Source: Mytilus californianus
Taxonomy: Eukaryota > Mollusca > Bivalvia > Mytilida > Mytilidae
Length of the DNA: 64,000 nt
Reading direction: 5' to 3'
Assembly (NCBI RefSeq): GCF_021869535.1
Contig: NW_026262712.1
Location: 112,713,640 to 112,777,639 of the forward strand
Shown: positions 21,156 through 35,200 of the stretch, piece after piece
Layout of the letters: the number at the start of each line of letters is the position of its first letter
How positions within the stretch are numbered: the first letter of the stretch is position 1
The notes under the pieces: generated by a model
The model's database searches: none
Told to the model about the DNA's origin: nothing
The model's input: the letters and a program-made list of their open reading frames with translations, nothing else
Program-made: the position numbers and the translations under genes

Positions 21156-21678
21156 AATTACACCTTATATAAGAATGCCGGATTTTGATTGGTTGTTAGC
21201 CAGTGTATTTTTCGCATATTCTATCATTTTTTCCTCATTTCAAACGAATGTGTCTGTTTTTCACCACTGCCGGTGAATTTGCCTCAAATTCCCCTCTCTG
21301 CCGTGGTATTTGCCATTTTGGATATTCCTTTTTTACCCTCGCGAGCCTCTTCCCGCCAAAATAATTCGGAACCTTTCTCACTTTATCCCGATTATTAAGA
21401 CAACATCATGCATGGTTAAGCTCTACTGATTGAGTTAAACCGAAAACTGTAAACTGAAATGTCAGAGTTATACATGAAATAAAGTAGAAAAAAGACGTCG
21501 ATACAAATGAACGATTTAATGGTGGAATAACAATGACGTTTACACATAGATACCATGACGTTACAAAAAGACAGCAATAAACGCGTATTTATATATATAT
21601 ATATATATAAGTACATGTATAATTCCCGCGGTACTACGATTTCCCTTCACCTAATCAAAATCGCTATACGGTGTAATT
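21156..21678. mobile_element. ~523-bp TIR element
   Basis: AATTACACCTTATATAAG plus CGGATTTTGATTGG at the left is mirrored by CCTAATCAAAATCGCTATAC plus GGTGTAATT at the right. The interior has no transposase. The flanks carry TTA/TAA-like bases, so the target duplication is ambiguous. Confidence 0.55.
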
Positions 21679-21680
21679 AA

Positions 21681-21824
21681 ACAGATATATCATGTTATGG
21701 AGGGGTATTTGCGAAAAATACCAGTCTTGGGACTGAATTTCCCTCGCCTAGCGGCTTGGGAAATTTCACAGTCCCTTGACTGGTATTTTTTCGCAAATAC
21801 CCCTCCATAACATGATATATCTGT
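21681..21824. repeat. 144-bp near-perfect hairpin, ~63-bp arms
   Basis: ACAGATATATCATGTTATGG, AGGGGTATTTGCGAAAAATA, CCAGT..GGGACTG and TTTCCC face their complements across the short loop TCGCCTAGCGGCTT. It abuts the right end of the 21156 element. Transcribed, it would form one long stem. Confidence 0.8.
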
Positions 21825-21977
21825 TCAAAACCCCTTGTTATGAGAGTTCACTTAAAAAAAATCAAACTCCAAGAGTTGTAGTAGATAAATCCATTAACTT
21901 TTTTAAGTATTGACTTCTCTAAACGGAATTAGCAGTTATGGTTGTTGGGAGTGTGTTTTTATTTACTGGACATATGA

Positions 21978-22058
21978 ACACACCGTAACGTTATCTCCAT
22001 GCACAAGTTTGCAGAATATATTCCGTTATCTCCATGCACAAGTTTTGCAGAATATATC
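21978..22058 (+). repeat. Two-copy 40-bp tandem duplication
   Basis: GTTATCTCCATGCACAAGTT plus TGCAGAATATAT is repeated immediately. Confidence 0.75.
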
Positions 22059-23015
22059 TTATATATAGCTTGCATAATTATTCCTCGTTCTGAAGTCATA
22101 CATGACACGTTAAAAACCCTTGAAACTTAGCTGAATTAGAAGTATAATTTACCAATTACTATTTATTTAACTAATGTGTATCCCTCTGTATTTTGTTCAC
22201 GCAAGTTTTACGTTACCAGCGGTAGACCGCAAAGTAATACAATAACATCTCGAACTGAAATGTTATAACACTTTATAATTCGACCGAAATTATCTGTCTT
22301 TAAAAAAAGTTGCTCCAATTTTGAAACTTTTATTCTTGTATTCTCTCTTTCATTAAACTGCGATCAAATCGGTGTAAAGACTCCATTAGAATTCTATTTA
22401 TCACTTCATCATGACTTACTAATGTATGTTCAATAACAACTTAATTGAGTGTTTTCAACCGTCTTAATTTCTTTCCAATTACATCTTATAAGATACTAAC
22501 AAGTGTAAATGTCTCGTAAACTTTAAAAATTGATTGAAATGTGTACAAAGAATTAAACCTGTTGTCATGTAATTAATCTCTGTAGGGTCTTTGTAGCTTT
22601 TCTCATTATTACTGGTACAAAGCATATAATTATACGTGTTTTACAATTGAATTGTTAGAAAACCAATAACATTCCGTGTAAATTACATTACCACTATGTG
22701 ATACAGACACTTATAGATGAAGGAGAAAATTGTAGGCGTGATTTCCCGCCATGATTGACAGAAAAGCTTGATATTAGAATTCTTAGGTTATTAGTACATC
22801 TTCCCGACACTTATTATCGAGAAAAAATAATGTTCGCTCTAGATGTAACTGAGGATAAGTGCTGTGCGTGTTTTGCTGTGATAATTTTGATGAAGGCGAA
22901 TCATTTTTACGGTTTTTATTTTTGGGATGTATAGTAACATTACTTCTTGTGTTTTAATCAAATTGGAAAAACTAAAAATTCTTAATTATTTGTTGAATGC
23001 GTATTTTCCGTAAAA
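22059..23015 (+). promoter_or_regulatory. 5' flank of the LRR-pseudoprotease gene
   Basis: AT-rich. I see no convincing TATA box or initiator, so the promoter and any 5' untranslated exon remain unplaced. The start codon at 23016 is preceded by CCGTAAAA, with A at -3. Confidence 0.3.
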
Positions 23016-23292
23016 ATGAAATCTAAGTTGCTACAGTTACTATGTCTGGCTTTATTTTTACACGGATCATTCCAATATAATACCTACCCGAGACGGTATG
23101 TCAGAGACCACAGTGCTCATCTGGAGGCCTGTCCTTCACAGTGCCGGTGCATGGACCTTAATCAAAGGTCAACTAGAGGACTATTTGATTCGTGGAATAT
23201 AGATCAGTCGTGGCAAAATACGGAACCAGATGAAACTGGACGTTCCGTGGTATGTCAGGGACTAAGAGAGCTTCCTGCTCGGATACCCTCAG
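23016..23292 (+). CDS. Exon 1: signal peptide and LRRNT cap
   Basis: Codes residues 1-92 plus one base. The start MKSKLLQLLCLALFLHG is a typical signal peptide with a basic n-region. The LRRNT follows (CPSQCRC, then VVCQGLRELPARIPS), with an unusually long 34-residue insert between the third and fourth cysteines. The donor is CAG|GTAAGA. The split GAT codon rebuilds the LRRNT pattern IPSDATKL exactly across the 20-kb intron, which is the strongest support for joining it to exon 2. Confidence 0.88.
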
Positions 23293-26200
23293 GTAAGAAA
23301 CTCAGACTGGTGTCCACCATAATTGGGTCGTAGACAAAAGTCTAAACTATTCTTTTTCTGTATAGACTTTAGCCGAGTCTTTTTTTTTTTAATAGAAAGA
23401 AAAAAAGGAGAAATTAACTACTCCGTCGATTTGGATAACAATGAACATAAACAATTCCGGTTTCACGATCTTGATTACAACTTGAATAATCTTATTTTGC
23501 TCTGTATTTAATAATCTTGTTTTGCTCTGTATTTAATAATTTTATGTATAGCAATTAATGTGCAGGAACAAGAAATTCATCTTACAAAGATTTCGTCTTG
23601 CATAAATATTTTTATATGGGTATTGTAAATTTAGAATGAAATATGCTTCCCACATTAACTAGCTTCTAAGACATGAATTAAATATTTTTTCACGTGATTT
23701 CAAACCTGAGAAAACCAATTTTGCTCGAATAAACGCTACATATAGTTGACATTTCAATATTTCTTATTTTAGGACAGCAGCGTTTATCATAATTTTGCAT
23801 TGCTGTTTTCGTACTAAACAAGCGGACAAGAAATAATCAATTAACAGTAGAAAACTCGAAGAACATAATGACCACAGCTTGAAAATGTGTTAGTTTTTAA
23901 CAGTTTCCTTAACAATGCAAATGATAATCCTAAAATCACGAATAATTGTGTGCTTATAAACCAAACAGCATGACCTGGATGTAGTACTTGAATGGTATAC
24001 TTAAGACTAATTTAAAGTCGAGTGCAACGTAAAAACCCCGACAAAATCATTATTTAGCCTATTTTGGATATATAAGCTAGGTTAGAGGCTCTGGCGGATA
24101 ACAAACAAATATATATGTGACATTGCAAAATTTAGGATAGCAAGTTAATTTGACTCTGTATAACAGGTTGTCATTAAGTCAAAATTTACTTGTATTCAAG
24201 TAGAATAACACAGTTTTGAATATTCTATCTACCGGTAAACAGAAATTATGAAACAGTCAATGAGACTTCAACTCGACAACAAAATAGGGTCGAGATGTAA
24301 ACACACTTAAGTGGTATCCTTGTTTTCTGTGTGTCGTGCTTGGGTGTTCATTTCGTGTTTTCGACTCTACTTGCTAATCATCCCTTCGTAAATTTTACGG
24401 ACGCCATCAAGAGTTGGTTGACCGTTACGGAATATCCGTATCAAAGGTGATAACTGATTAGTTCCGAATGTCGTAACTACAATCCCGTCCCCTTTTCCCG
24501 AATGTGACTTACCAAATTAGACTTATTATCGGGTTTGTACTAAGATGAGCAACACGACGGGTGCCACATGTGGAGCAGGATCTGCTTACCCTTCCGGAGC
24601 ACATGAGATCACCCCCAGTTTTTGGTGGGGTTCGTGTTGCTCAGTCTTTAGTTTTCTATGTTTTTTTTTTTCTTTTTTAGCCATGGCGTTGTCAGATTAT
24701 TTTCGACTTATGAGTTTGAATGTCCCTTTGGTATCTTTCGCCCCTCTTTTGCTAAGGACGAATCGAGTCCACTATGTATCCCTGAAGACATGTGTATATT
24801 ATAAGGGTCTCACAAAAAGCACAGATATGGATGATCATAAGCAAGTTCCAATTACACACACACAATTTTTTATATTTTAAGTGCAAAAATTGAAAGCCTT
24901 TATTTAGTTGTAATTTGAATAATGTAATATCTTAACTTTGAATAAATCTGAGCATAAATTATGTCAAGCCTAGTTCATGAACATCAATAAGTTATTCGAA
25001 TATACGATGATCTGAGTTAGCATCATACACACCCTCTTTACTATACACGTAAATTCAAAGGTTAAGAGGGCTTTGACCTTTTTCCTTGAGAACCATCTAC
25101 TTAACATATAAAGATATTCTATACAAAGCTTGCCATTGTTAGAAGTCTCTTCAGTAAGTATGTGACAAGATTGAGGATTAGAGTTTATAACCGTTCATAA
25201 TCTTAATAAATACTCCATAAAATATTCATTTAAACGACATCATTGTAATGTAACGTGTTAGGTGAAATTATTACATAGATATTTTTGACCCGAGGATTGT
25301 AACCGATTTACTGGATGTAGGGTAAACAGACCCGAGTATTGTAACCGTTTAACTGTACTGGAAGTATGATAAAAAATGTGATACTGAAGATAGTTATGAA
25401 TAAAGGAATTGATTGATTGTTGTTTACTGAATGTTCAGATGCAAATATTTCAATAATATTCAAGACGATGAATGCAAGGAAAGTTTTGGGTAAAATTCAA
25501 TACTTTAACAAAAATGATATCTAAATATTTGAAAAATAACAAATTAATAAACGTTGTCCTGACGTTAGTTTTCAACAGAAGCGGATTTAATGGTCGGGGG
25601 TGGGGGCTCATTGAACTACATATATAGAGATGCATTTACATTTTACGAGTCCCACTCCTAACGGTGCCTTGGTACCCCTCCCCTTTTTTCAAAATCCTAT
25701 ATCCTCATTTGGTCAATATCATGAAATTAATTGCCATAGACTTTGGGAATTGTGATTTTGTTTGGTTGCTCTATGGATACATAATAAGAGCTGGTGCTAT
25801 TTTCACAGGGTTGTTTTAAGGAGATTTATTCCTGTAATATTTTCACTTTTTAATCATTCGAAACGAATACATATTTTAAATATACAGAAGAAGAAAGATG
25901 GAATTAAATAATACCACAAGATACATAGAATAGAAATCTGTCTTGATGAAATGTAAAAGGTCTTTGACTCTATCTGTTCAAGTATAGGGGAAAAGAAACA
26001 TTTTTGATATATCATATATTTTACATCAGACAGTAATTGTTATGATTAAGCATGCATGGCCTTTCACATCCATCGACAGTGTAAATGAACACATAGAAAT
26101 AATGCAAAAGCGATCTAATGAAATAACAAGACAATATTTCATATTAAAGAAATCAGTAGAAAATGCAGAGAAATTCGATTTCATTTATTTTTGTTTTGTT

Positions 26201-29200
26201 TTTAAACTTCACTTTAACTTTAATCTTCAAACATTACCAGTTTTAAGAAAATCACAAACGTTTGCTCTTTTAAAATAGGTTTAATTTGCCAGGTATTTCA
26301 TTTAAGGAATCTGCAATCAGCGATGCATTAAACACTCACATATAACATATGTCCATTAATTGATGATGCACTTGTGTATCAATGGGAAACAGTCTTCATC
26401 ATGATGATAGGTCGCCAGAGTAACGAATCTAATTATTCTCTCCATTTTCGAGGCAGCTAACTTTTCATGGTTTTAGTAGTCACGTGTCGTATCCTTGCTT
26501 TCAGAAGCCAAAAGTGCTTGTGAAATTCCCCAACCCGTTTTCTATCTCTTTTTCTTCTTTTTTGTGTGTTTCATTTTTTATTAAATTTACTTTAATATTT
26601 TAACTTATTTACTTATTCCATATGTTCTTGTCCAATTATCCATACCATATAACACGATACATAGTAATTCTGGTTTGTTTGACAGTCGTGGTTCTAGAAC
26701 CATTAAGCTGGATAGTCATTCCCGGTATCATGATAAATACTGTAAACTTGTTTAACGAATTCTAAGAAAACTTGGATGAAGAAATCAAATATATAACGAA
26801 ATACCTAAATGTAAGTTGTTTATGCATTTCAATCAAAGCGACGTTTGTCTGTGCTGAAAACTATGTAGTCCTAAATTAGACTAGTACTACAATTGAGGAC
26901 GAACTGTTCACCCTTCCTGGGTAGGAATTTCTGGGAGAGGTAGGGCTTTCATTTTGGCTATGCGGGATATACCAGACCTATACATATAAACGTCCAGTCA
27001 GAATCAGGGACGTTAAATCCTCAACCTAGTGTAGTAAATGGGCGCGTTGAAAAACGTTGAAACAACTGTTTGAAGGGTTTTTGGATGGCCAGTTGCATAC
27101 ATACATGTACCTATTATATCTATTGTTCATTTGTTCTTATCCCCATATATGCACGAAAATATCCATACTGGATGTTGAGCTAACAACAATAAAAAGACTT
27201 TCTGGATTGCATTGGTTATGCAAAGATTACCAATAGTGTCTGCATTGGTCAATTGAGTACCTGAGATCAACCTCAGGTTTTGGTGGGTATGTGTTGAACA
27301 GTCATTAGTTTTCTATTTAGTGTTTTGTGGACATGTTTGTTTCTTCGATGTCTTTTGTTTTTTCCCATGGCGTTGTCAGTTTTTCTCTGACTTACGAGTC
27401 TTTTTTTTGTAAATAATTGTTTATCTTTCGTAAATTTTTAATTCAAGCCTCTATGAGAACGTCAAAATTGTCTCACTGCTCTGTTACAAGAGCTGTCTAT
27501 TATAAACATAGCAAAATCGTGTTATCATGTACTTTTTTAAACAAAATAAAACATTAACATCCTTGATTATTTTAGAAAAAAAATAATACAAATATTCAAA
27601 AGAAAAGTTCAATAAATGATTTTTAACTGCAGGTTTATAAGTAACTATATCTAATAAACCCAATTATTACGTATAGAGAATACGATATATAACTTAACAT
27701 AGAACTACAATGTTTGGTATAAAATTCATACGCAGTTCCATGTACTAGGATCCCTCATCCTATATGTCATGCTTTCCTGGTCTTTGGTACTATGTTTTAT
27801 CTATAATTTCACTTTTACTTTTGTCAGATTCGTCTGCGGTTTGCATTGGTGCTTAAAAGACAAGACATATGGTAAATCAAATTCATGTTCATCGATCAAT
27901 TATAAATATTATCTTATCCGGTACTTCAACTTGCTGAAACGTTCTTATCTTATCAGTATTAGATCTTTTCTGATTTGTTGAGGGGTTTTATAAATGCAGC
28001 GATGTAATTGAAAATTAGTGAAAAATATCCTATATGTAATTCCAAACGGATATCAATTATAACTCAAGCTTCAAAGCAATCAAATCATACCTTACATGAC
28101 AAGTACCACAGTATGTTCATAGACAAACTCAGTCAGTGTTTTGTTTTAAATTTAAAATTAGAAAACATTTGTTAAAAAAAGCGTTCCCCCCCTTGGCGTT
28201 TTCTCGTTTTTCTTTCATTAGATTAAAATCAGATACCAAAAAATCGATTTATTTTAAAGCTGTCAAAATGATGGGCAGAATATTTAATAGAGCACGACTT
28301 AATTTATTATACAGTATTGCAGTCTATCATCCAAATGTATTGCTTTAAATGTCAAACATTGGTAAAAAGTGCTTGTTTTCGTTTATTGTTTTGTACATGA
28401 ATCAGGTCGTTAGTTTTCTTGACATTTGTAATTTCTGGGGACTTTTTGAAGCTTACTCTGTGGTATGGGGTTTGCTCGTTGTTGAAGGCCGTGCGACCTA
28501 TAGCTGTTAGTGTCTACGTCTTTTGGTCTCACACCACGTCTTCTTATTTTTATATTGAACTTCAATTGGGACTGACGATTTGCATTATTGTATCGATATA
28601 AAACCTAAAATCATAAACATGATAATACTTCATCAACATTTACATCCAAAATCTATATGAACGACACACTTATTTGAATTCAACTTTATCTTTATCAAGA
28701 ATACTTGTAAGGCACATTTCATACAAGAAAAAAAAAACTGTCTTAGATCTGAATTTTATTGAAATTGCTTACTAGCTACTTGACCATGTATTCCTATATG
28801 TATTTGTTTTCCTGTGTATTGGTTTTTATTGTATGTTATTTTATGTACGCTGTCTTTTTCGACTCAATGGGATTAACAACTAAGGGTTTGAGTTCTACAA
28901 AATAAAAAGGAGACTGGAAACGGGGAATGTGTCAAAGAGACACCAACTCGACCAAAGAGCAGAAAATAGCCCAAGGCCACCACTAGGTCTTTAAAACAGC
29001 GAAAAAATCCCGCTTTGGAAGGTTAAACAGTCCCTGGTCAACATTTGTAAAACGTCGTGGTAAGAAAAACTAAAAAGTCTCATTTGATGAGAATATATGA
29101 AATTATTTTCAATTCATACACGAAGTCAAACCTATTGATAAAATTCAATGTGTATATACACTATTAATCTGAGAATTGAATATTTCTTTTGTAATTTTAT

Positions 29201-32200
29201 TTGGGTGTGAAAGCGTTGACCGAAGCTTAATTTGTATGAAGCGCGTCATACTAAAAAGGTGCGCACGATCAACACTTTTATAACACTTTGAAATTACAAA
29301 GAGAAGCATTCAGTTCTTATAATGACATTTTTTGCTACAACCATGAAATACGAGTTATAGCAAATTTTTCGTTTGTTTTTCTATGAATTGTTGCGACGTT
29401 GTCACGAGAAGCATGAATGTTGAATTATTGAATGCTGTTTTGAATAACTTATAGAAATATTCTACAAACAGGTTGCATATATTTTGAGAAATCTATGTAT
29501 TAAATCTGTGTTTTTATGATTTCTACGTCAGGTCAAGTCATTGCTATTATTGTATTACATGCAGTGAATACATGTTACACATTGTAACATGTTAAAAATC
29601 CATGTCAATTGGCATACTGTATAAAACCTGACTGATTATTTACATTGCAATGATTTCTTGCAGCAACAATTAAGCATATGTTATATGTATATATAGGTGA
29701 TGTATCTACAGAAGATGCATATGTTATAAGTATTAATTAATAGAGACAGCTTCTAGAAACACCAATTAACTCTGTACTCCATGAGACAAAATATAAACAA
29801 TCACCAACCTATTTGTTTGATTCAATCTCTGTACACTGCTGAGACTTTGATGGCAAAAATCTTAAACTAATGTTTATACTGAGTGTAGATGTATCCATGA
29901 ACTAACTACAACCGTTGACATCACGACACATGATATTCTATAAGCACATGTTTAAGTCATCATCAGAATCTATTAAAATGATCGTTAATATATTTTCAGG
30001 TTTCTTGTGTACTGAAAATAATTTCTAACTCTTTCTTACTTATCAGAAACTCTCTTAAGGTGGTACCCAACACCTTGACTAACTTAAATATTAATTTGGC
30101 TCGTTTAATTTTCATAAAATTTTGACCAAATGTTTACTTTGACCCTTTGACAAAAATATAAAAATTTCAAAAAATTTGAACCAACCACTTTATCAGAAAA
30201 ATTTCATTGGTTATATAGCAGTTTGACAAACACCAATTTTGATCATTGAGAAGCTTAATATTTCCTTAACAATACAACGTAATTAAAACGTTTAGCTGAT
30301 TTTTACAGAGTTATCTCCCTGTAGTGTTAGGTAGCACCTTAAGTCACTGTTAAAAGGCAATATTGTTGAAGAACCGGTACTGATTTGTTAACTGCCTTCT
30401 TCTGTCAAGTGATTGGCTATTGCCGTCAAAATCTAGATCTGTATACTATTAGTCGAACACAAAAGCATTAATTGCTTTACAACACAAGTTTTGTTAATAT
30501 TTTTTACTTTTTTTAAAAACATAATTTGGTGATTAAAACAGATTTGACTTGTTTTTCAGTTTGTCGTGTCAAGGCCTTTTATAGCTTGCTATGATGATGG
30601 TTTTGCTCATTGTTGAAGGTTATCTCTGGTGGATAGTTTCCCTATTGGCAATCATACCATATCTACTGTCTTATATTTAGACTGGTTTCTGAGACAGCAG
30701 TAGTTGATTTCGTCCTTTTATGCCTGTTCGTGGTCAAATAAAACAGCTTATGTCCTCGAACAGTCAAGTACCGTAAGAAGTTTCGCTTTCAAAAAGACAG
30801 TTTATACTGCACTGTATCAACATTTACACAGTTGACTTTATGAGTTAACTTATTCATTGAATAATATATTCAACGCAAATACGGGTTTTTAAAAGGTCAA
30901 ATATATGAGCTCGTTTCTCTGAATCCGTGGGTTTTTTTTCTTGCAATATGATTTTCTGCCTTTTCTCTTACTTGTGGTTTTCCTGGACTATTATTTTCAA
31001 ATTAATTTGGTTTATCCATAGGCTTATCTTATTTAAGATAAAGTAAGAATAATATAAAATAAGATAAAAGTTAAAATATCATAAGAACTCAACGTTTTAT
31101 AAAAGTGCATTGCAAGTCCTCGTAATAACGTTACTCTTATAATCGCTAAGAAGGTTATGATTATAGATCTAAGTTCAGAGAACATGTAGTCGACAGAGCA
31201 ACAGAAAGTATTTACGTTATTTCCATCAAAGAATATCATTCATGTAGCTTATAACTTTATCTGCTTTCTGTTTGTAAAATGCAAAAACTCTATAACTTGA
31301 GAACATATGTTTTATCTATATCAGTCAAGACATTAGGTTTAAACGTGTTTACTCGAACTGAATATTAATTCTGAGATACGTATCTAAATCTGTTTCTGCT
31401 TATAGATAGTACAGAATATAATTCTAAATCAGAAATAATAAATCCCCTTTGATGTCTGTACTTACGTAACTAAAACATGTCATTAAAGTCAAAGCCAAGG
31501 AAATAAAACAGAGAAGGACTATAACGTATGAAGATGTTACACCAGTCGACATCTTACTTTAATACAAGTCTTGATATCATCTCAACACTGTTACCTAATA
31601 CCGGTACCGCAAATACAATAATATATTTATTCCCGGTTGCTATTAAAAATTATTGTATTTTGCTATCGTGTACAGTAGATTTGTGACCGCGATTGCCATT
31701 GTACAGCAGATTTGTGACCACGATTGCCATTGTACAGCAGATTTGTGACCACGATTGCCATTGTACAGCAGATTTGTGACCACGATTGCCATTGTACAGT
31801 AGATTTGTGACCACGATTGCCATTGTACAGTAGATTTGTGACCACGATTGCCATTGTACAGTAGATTTGTGACCGCGATTGCCATTGTACAGCAGATTTG
31901 TGACCACGATTGCCATTGTACAGCAGATTTGTGACCACGATTGCCATTGTACAGTAGATTTGTGACCACGATTGCCATTGTACAGTAGATTTGTGACCAC
32001 GATTGCCATTGTACAGTAGATTTGTGACCGCGATTGCCATTGTACAGCAGATTTGTGACCACGATTGCCATTGTACAGCAGATTTGTGACCACGATTGCC
32101 ATTGTACAGTAGATTTGTGACCACGATTGCCATTGTACAATAGAATTTGATCTGTGTTACCTATTGCTCTTGCCGTACCGATAGTCGTTAATAAGGTGTG

Positions 32201-35200
32201 CTCAAGATTCATTAACTTTAACTTAAACGAATCTCTTCTGTTCTTTATTTATGTTATGACACATCTTTGGTAATTTTTGCTATACTCGTTTGCCTTTTGT
32301 CTCAATTCCGGGAGATTTAGGGCTTGACATATGGTAAACACTCTTTTATGTGTTGAAGACAGTATGCTGACCTCGAAATCTAAATCAAAATGTGTTTCTT
32401 TTTCTCTTTCTGGTTTTATTGAGTCGTTTGATTACTGTCTCATTTACGTCATTAAAATAAGGAGATGCGTGATTTTCAATGAGACTTTGCACCACATTCA
32501 AATGACGTGGATGTAAGCAACTAGATGTATAGGTAATCGCACGACTTTCAACAATGAGCAAAACCAATACCGTATAACCAACATATCCTTTTTGTAAATA
32601 TAAAACCTGATCTGTGATAGAAATTGTATCGGGAATTATACCTCATTTGATATTATTACACAATGTACTTACGATAGTGACAAATTATCTATTTAATCAG
32701 TTATAAGTATATTGATGAGCAGTAAATAGTCGCCTTAAAAGTATTTGTCAAATATAAAAATAAGAAGATGTGGTATGATTGTCTATGAGATAACTCTCCA
32801 CAAGAGACCCAATGACAAATGTTCTTTGAGACATGGTTTAAGCTCTTATTGTTAGATCCTTTTTAATTATATTAAACTCCTTAGAATAACTAAGTGATAT
32901 GTCGAGATGACCTTTTGTAAGGAAAAGCTTATTGGTCCTCCCGACATGCCCTGGTTATTAACACTCAGAGAGATTTCCCCGCCGCTCACCCACTTTGTAA
33001 AATCCTCTTCGTTGATTTATTATGAAATATCCTCTTACTTTAAATATTCATAAAATATTTGGCACTGCGCAATAAGCAATTTAAGGTCAGTTTAATATTT
33101 TAAAAATACCAGCATGAAGACCGAATTCGACCTATTACAGAGTAAATAATTATATATTATTTCAGGAACTACAAATCAAAGCTTTCTGAACTTCTGTATG
33201 AACCTTTCTGTGAGCATGATTTATAGTGTGTGGCGTTTTTACATATATATCACTCACCAACTTACTGCATGTCTATCGAATACTTATAGCGGGGGTATCA
33301 TAAGTGAGCAATAGCTCACAATTTAACTTGCGAAATAATGTAACCGCGAACTTATATTATGATTACAGAAAAGTTCACCAGCAATCACATAACTAAAATA
33401 AGAACAATGGCAATGTAAAAAAATTCTGATGTTGACCTCTAAAGGTTAAATTTGGTTATTTGTTCCGTTGGGTCGGTGTCTTATAAAACCAGGTTAAATC
33501 CGCCATTTCTACATAAAGAAATGCATGTACCAAGTCAGGAATATGACACTTGTGTCCATTCGTTTGATGTGTTTGAGCTTTCGATTTTGTCCTTTGATAA
33601 GGGATTTCCGTTTTGAATTTTCCTTGTAGTTCGGTATTTTTTATTTTACTTTTCGTTGACATATACCTCATATCTCATTTTATTCATATGAACTATCTAC
33701 ATTCTAAAACCAGGAGAAACATTAAACAGTTTGAATGAATTAACTTGGCACAATAACTGCTATAGTTATCGTAAACAATTTATTTTATTATGTAATTCAG
33801 CACCTTTAATCTTTTGACTTGTTATATCTTTAGATCACACACGTACTAATAATAAGTTAGAAAAAAAGTTTCATTCATAAAAATACCCATTCATGAATGA
33901 TTTACGTTCATTATATGATTTTAAAATGAAAATGATATTATAGAAGGTTGGTAATGAAATGTCTCTGCTATTCACGCTCTTTTATCCGAGGAAGAATTAA
34001 TGCGTTTTACAGAAAATAAAATTATTAAAATCAAACTTTCAACGTGGGCCGCATACCGTCGCAATACGGATATATTGATCATGTACATAGAGTACTCTCA
34101 GATCGATACTTTTTGTAAGTTGCATATGTGTGCGCTTTGAGTGAAACATTTTTCAACTGATTTGTATACTATGTTGTACTGTTACACTATGTCCCAGGTT
34201 AGGGGGAGGGATGGGCGCTCGCAAGCATGTTTAACCCCGCGGCATTATGTATGTCCTTGTCCCAATTCATGACCCTGTAATTCAGTGGTTGTCGATTGCT
34301 GATATATATCCTATTTGGTTTTGGTTTTTTGTTATTTTCATAAATCAGGTAGTTAATTTTCCCGTTTGTATTATTTTAAATTTGTCTTGTTTGTGCCTTT
34401 TATATTTTGAAATGCGGTAGGATTTTTTGTTCATTGTTGATGACCTATAGTTGCTATAACACTGCATCATTAGGTCTGTGGTGGAAAGATTTCTCATTAA
34501 CATAAGCAATCATACAATGCCTTTTTATTATTATATGTGAAGGCGCTAGGGATGTGAATCCAACGGAGAAGAAAAAGCTAGAAATACATAGAAATTAGAG
34601 AATCAGCAATACTCTAAACTGAATAAATGTTACATGATTTTATACAGAGATATGTCCCTTTCCCCTGATTTTTGTTTCATTTACAGTCAATATTAAGAAG
34701 GTGATAAAAACGAGTGTAATTATAAACTTTCAAGACACCTGAAATTGTAAAAAGAACTGATGTACAGCTATTGACAGTTTAATAAAATATTGTAAACATA
34801 ACATGTAAGCTAGTACCTGTATATAACATATCATTTTGCATTAAAGGACGTGTTTAGAACATAAATTATTTAATTTGTATTTTTAAAAACATTTATAATT
34901 TTCAGCTGATATGACATATAAAAGTAAGGACATGTGGTATGACACATAAAAATAAGGTCATGTGGTATGACATAAAAATAAGGACATGTGATATGACATA
35001 TAAAAATAAGGTCATGTGGTATGACATATAAAAATAAGGACATGTGATATGACATATAACAATAAGGTCATGGGGTAAGACATATAAAAATAAGGACATG
35101 TGATAAAAATAAGGACATGTGATATGACATATAACAATAAGGTCATGGGGTAAGACATATAAAAATAAGGACATGTGATATGACATATAAAATAAGGACA

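Noticed and set aside
31670..32150. CRISPR array
   Set aside because: Contiguous units with no spacers, in an animal intron.
31643..32212. Three overlapping minus-strand frames of 150-189 codons
   Set aside because: They result from a stop-free 31-bp unit whose length is not a multiple of three, so every frame reads the same repeat.
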